Positions 61,759-64,000 of a stretch of DNA of 64,000 nt are shown piece after piece. The notes under the pieces were generated by a model. The model had not been told where the DNA came from. It made no database searches and saw only the letters and a list, made by a program, of their open reading frames with translations. Location of the stretch: positions 1,241,501 through 1,305,500 of the forward strand of contig WVSR01000001.1 of NCBI GenBank assembly GCA_015689775.1. Reading direction: 5' to 3'. A program made the position numbers and the translations under genes. Origin of the DNA: Rhodobacterales bacterium LSUCC0387 (GTDB lineage Bacteria > Pseudomonadota > Alphaproteobacteria > Rhodobacterales > Rhodobacteraceae). Position 1 is the stretch's first letter. Each line of letters opens with the position of its first letter.

Positions 61759-64000
61759 GCCTCACCTGCCGCCGCCAGAAGCCGCGCATTGCCGCCCGCC
61801 GCCGTGGTGTCAATGCAGATATGCCGCTCAAGGATCAGGCGCGGTTTTGGGTCGTGTTCACAAATCAGCGGGATCAAGGCGCCCCCGCGCGCAGCCAAAG
61901 CCGCGCGATAGGGGCGGGCCTCCTCGCGACTTGCCCATAAGATGACGGCATCAAACCCCGTGAGACTGCGCAGCATGTCAGCAGGAAGCCGCCCCTCAAC
62001 CCCATGCGCCCCAATACCGGGCGCAATCGCAAGGGCAGTGCAGCCTGCCTCTGTGGCACGTTGGACCTGCAACATTGCAGCTTCCGCCGTTGGCCCAAGA
62101 CAGAGAACCCGCCCGCGAGCATAGCGTGACAACAGGTTGGATTCACCTGTAGGCCCGGGCATTTCTTCTTGGGAAAGGGGCGTGTCATAGGGGCGCGCAA
62201 GTGCCGCAAGGGCGCGGGTCACTTTGGCCTCATCACACGGGGGAGCATCGACCATTGGGCCTTCTGCGGGAACATCAGGGGTTGTAAAGCGCGGCAAATA
62301 GTGCGGCCCGCCCGCCTTTGGCCCTGTGCCAGACAGACCCTCACCCCCAAAGGGCTGACTGCCCACGATGGCACCGATTTGGTTGCGGTTGATGTAGAGA
62401 TTGCCAACCGTGATCTGGCTCGCCACTTCAGCGATGCGGTCATCAATGCGGCTGTGCATCCCAAAGGTCAGGCCATAGCCCTTGGCATTCACATCGGCCA
62501 CTACCCGCGTTAGATCGCGGGCCTTATAGGTGGTAACATGCAAGACAGGGCCAAAGACTTCGCGCTCCAGATCGTTGATCCCGCCTGGCAATGAGATCAA
62601 CGCAGGCCCCACATAATGCCCCGTGCTTGGCGGGGTGATCTGTTTAATCAAACGCCCCTGTGTCTGGGCCTTTTGGACATAGGCATTAATCTCTGCCGCT
62701 GCGCTTGCCGTGATCACGGGGGCTACATCGCAGGATATGTTCCATGGATGGGAGAGGGAGAGTTCCTCCATCGCGCCCTGCAACATCTGCAACAGACCCT
62801 CTGCGATATCTTCTTGCACATAAAGCAACCGTAGGGCCGAGCAACGCTGACCCGCCGATTGAAAGGCCGAGGCAACAATGTCGTGCACGGCCTGTTCGAG
62901 CAGGGCGGTGCTGTCCACGACCATTGCATTCAACCCGCCTGTCTCTGCAATCAAAGGGGCTGCGGGGTGCAGATGGGCCGCCATTGCGCGATTGATCCCC
63001 TGGGCGGTTGCCGTGGACCCCGTAAAGCACACGCCCGCAATACGCGCATCGCTGACAAGGGCCGCCCCAACCTTGGCCCCTTGCCCTGGCAGAAATTGCA
63101 GGGCGTGACGAGGCACGCCTGCGTTATGGAGCAATTCCACGGCCCGCGCACCGATGAGGGTGGTTGTCTCAGCGGGCTTTGCCAAAACGCCATTTCCCGC
63201 TGCAAGTGCTGCTGCAATTTGCCCTGTGAAAATGGCCAAGGGGAAATTCCATGGGCTTATACAGGTAAACACCCCGCGCGCGGGGTGCTGCAACTGTGGC
63301 GCATGGGCCGCGTAGTAGCGCAAGAAATCCACCGCTTCACGCAGTTCGGCCACTGCATCTGCGGGGCTTTTGCCCGCCTCGCGGCCGAGAAGCGCAAATA
63401 ATTCGGCATGATGCGCTTCGTAAAGATTGGCGGCCCGCTCAAGGCAGGCGCGCCGCTCTGCGTCGGTTGCGTTCCAAGCCTGCGCAGATGTCAGCGCAGT
63501 CTCGATATCACCAGCGGAGGCCTCGGTAACACGGCCTACGATATCGGTGGGATCGGCAGGGCAGGTTTGGGTGATTTCATCGGCCCCTGTCGCAGCTTTG
63601 GCCAAAATGGGGCCTGCCTGCCACTGATGCGTCCGAAATGGCGCGCGCGCCGCGTCTAGCTCTGCCAAGGTTACAGGATCGCTGAGGTCAAACCCGCGTG
63701 AATTTGAGCGCTCAGGCGCAAACAGCGCGCTTGGGTGGCGCACGGCAAGATTTGGCCCTGCGCGCTCGAGCCGTTCAAAGGGGCAGGCTGCGACCACCTC
63801 AGGCGGCGTTTTTTCATCCATGATTTGGTTCACGAAGGAAGAATTCGCACCATTTTCCAACAAGCGGCGTACGAGATAGGCCAAAAGATCCCGATGCGCC
63901 CCCACGGGGGCATAGATGCGGCAGCGCGTGGCGTTGCCCTTAAGTACCAGATCATGCAGCGCCTCGCCCATGCCATGCAGGCGTTGGAATTCAAAAAGGG
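61755..64000 (-). CDS. putA: Bifunctional PutA (proline / P5C dehydrogenase), 3' part
   Basis: Oxidises proline to glutamate in two steps. The gene continues beyond the right edge; about 748 codons are inside. The part present includes the end of the proline dehydrogenase domain (FQRLHGMGEALHD, PVGAHRDLLAYLVRRLLENGANSSFV), then the P5C dehydrogenase domain with CISPWNFPLAIFTGQIAAAL, GVCFTGSTATAQGI, the catalytic cysteine in SAGQRCSALRLLYV, and QPFGGEGLSGTGPKAGGP. A C-terminal extension of about 110 residues follows, as in the longer PutA types. The frame is open to the window edge. Confidence 0.95.
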   Translation of the reverse strand, partial: LFEFQRLHGMGEALHDLVLKGNATRCRIYAPVGAHRDLLAYLVRRLLENGANSSFVNQIMDEKTPPEVVAACPFERLERAGPNLAVRHPSALFAPERSNSRGFDLSDPVTLAELDAARAPFRTHQWQAGPILAKAATGADEITQTCPADPTDIVGRVTEASAGDIETALTSAQAWNATDAERRACLERAANLYEAHHAELFALLGREAGKSPADAVAELREAVDFLRYYAAHAPQLQHPARGVFTCISPWNFPLAIFTGQIAAALAAGNGVLAKPAETTTLIGARAVELLHNAGVPRHALQFLPGQGAKVGAALVSDARIAGVCFTGSTATAQGINRAMAAHLHPAAPLIAETGGLNAMVVDSTALLEQAVHDIVASAFQSAGQRCSALRLLYVQEDIAEGLLQMLQGAMEELSLSHPWNISCDVAPVITASAAAEINAYVQKAQTQGRLIKQITPPSTGHYVGPALISLPGGINDLEREVFGPVLHVTTYKARDLTRVVADVNAKGYGLTFGMHSRIDDRIAEVASQITVGNLYINRNQIGAIVGSQPFGGEGLSGTGPKAGGPHYLPRFTTPDVPAEGPMVDAPPCDEAKVTRALAALARPYDTPLSQEEMPGPTGESNLLSRYARGRVLCLGPTAEAAMLQVQRATEAGCTALAIAPGIGAHGVEGRLPADMLRSLTGFDAVILWASREEARPYRAALAARGGALIPLICEHDPKPRLILERHICIDTTAAGGNARLLAAAGEA

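Noticed and set aside
1-64000. tRNA or rRNA genes, CRISPR arrays, insertion sequences, prophage or integrative elements
   Set aside because: No cloverleaf-like TPsiC/anticodon pattern, spaced direct repeats, transposase or integrase motif was seen in the intergenic regions on either strand.

Overview
The window is ordinary core chromosome of an alphaproteobacterium, most likely a marine-type member of the Rhodobacteraceae (Roseobacter/Rhodobacter lineage). The signs are a hemA of the 5-aminolevulinate synthase (C4) type, a bpt-type leucyltransferase, a class II DAHP synthase, a TakP-like TRAP transporter, an olsB-olsA ornithine-lipid pair, LexA boxes of the alphaproteobacterial GTTC-N7-GTTC type, and a trp-moaC-moeA-lexA gene order. 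Base composition looks moderately GC-rich by eye and even throughout. I see no insertion sequence, prophage, CRISPR array, tRNA or rRNA gene.

Layout. 1-5.3 kb, plus strand: 3' end of rsmB, then recA (with an SOS box), alaS and a DUF1330 gene. 5.3-8.1 kb, minus: gltA and gltX. 8.1-8.8 kb: a decayed comEC remnant. 8.8-13.7 kb, minus: trpG-trpD-trpC-moaC-moeA as one tight operon, followed by lexA under its own promoter with three LexA half-sites. 14-18 kb, minus: ppiD-trpE and ssb. 18.2-22.9 kb: a lytic transglycosylase (plus), then a Rieske oxygenase coupled to a tiny helical protein, and ilvI-ilvN behind a clear attenuator (leader peptide plus terminator), all minus. 23.4-27.9 kb, plus: a complete TRAP transporter (dctP-dctQ-dctM) with an unusually large DctM. 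28.0-32.6 kb, minus: bpt and the valine-degradation genes mmsA, a 3-hydroxyisobutyryl-CoA hydrolase and mmsB, with a divergent LysR-type regulator. 33.7-37.2 kb, plus: coaD, a cytoplasmic and a periplasmic cyclophilin, and a Uup-type ABC-F ATPase. 37.2-45.4 kb: parE (minus), hemA, a RodZ-like protein and ispG (plus), and speD-speE and a YbaK-type deacylase (minus). 45.4-55.4 kb: glnE, an AraC/GlxA-type regulator (minus), class II DAHP synthase, gmk, a gamma carbonic anhydrase, a frameshifted chpT (minus), a DUF3553 gene, olsB and olsA. 55.3-64 kb: a ThiE-like protein (minus), trmJ, ctaA, an M32 carboxypeptidase, an FAD-linked dehydrogenase and a VIT1-type transporter (plus), and the C-terminal part of putA (minus), running off the window.

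I found no new multi-gene defence or biosynthetic system. The most notable biology is gene loss and regulation. comEC (DNA-uptake channel) and chpT (phosphotransferase of the CckA-ChpT-CtrA relay) are both broken among intact neighbours, which suggests that CtrA-linked DNA uptake or gene-transfer-agent functions have been lost. Regulatory sites readable from the sequence are the ilvIH attenuator, the triple LexA operator overlapping the lexA promoter, an SOS box before recA, and a candidate Fnr-type box before hemA. Gene starts were chosen from homologue-like N-termini and ribosome binding sites, and several remain alternatives as noted.
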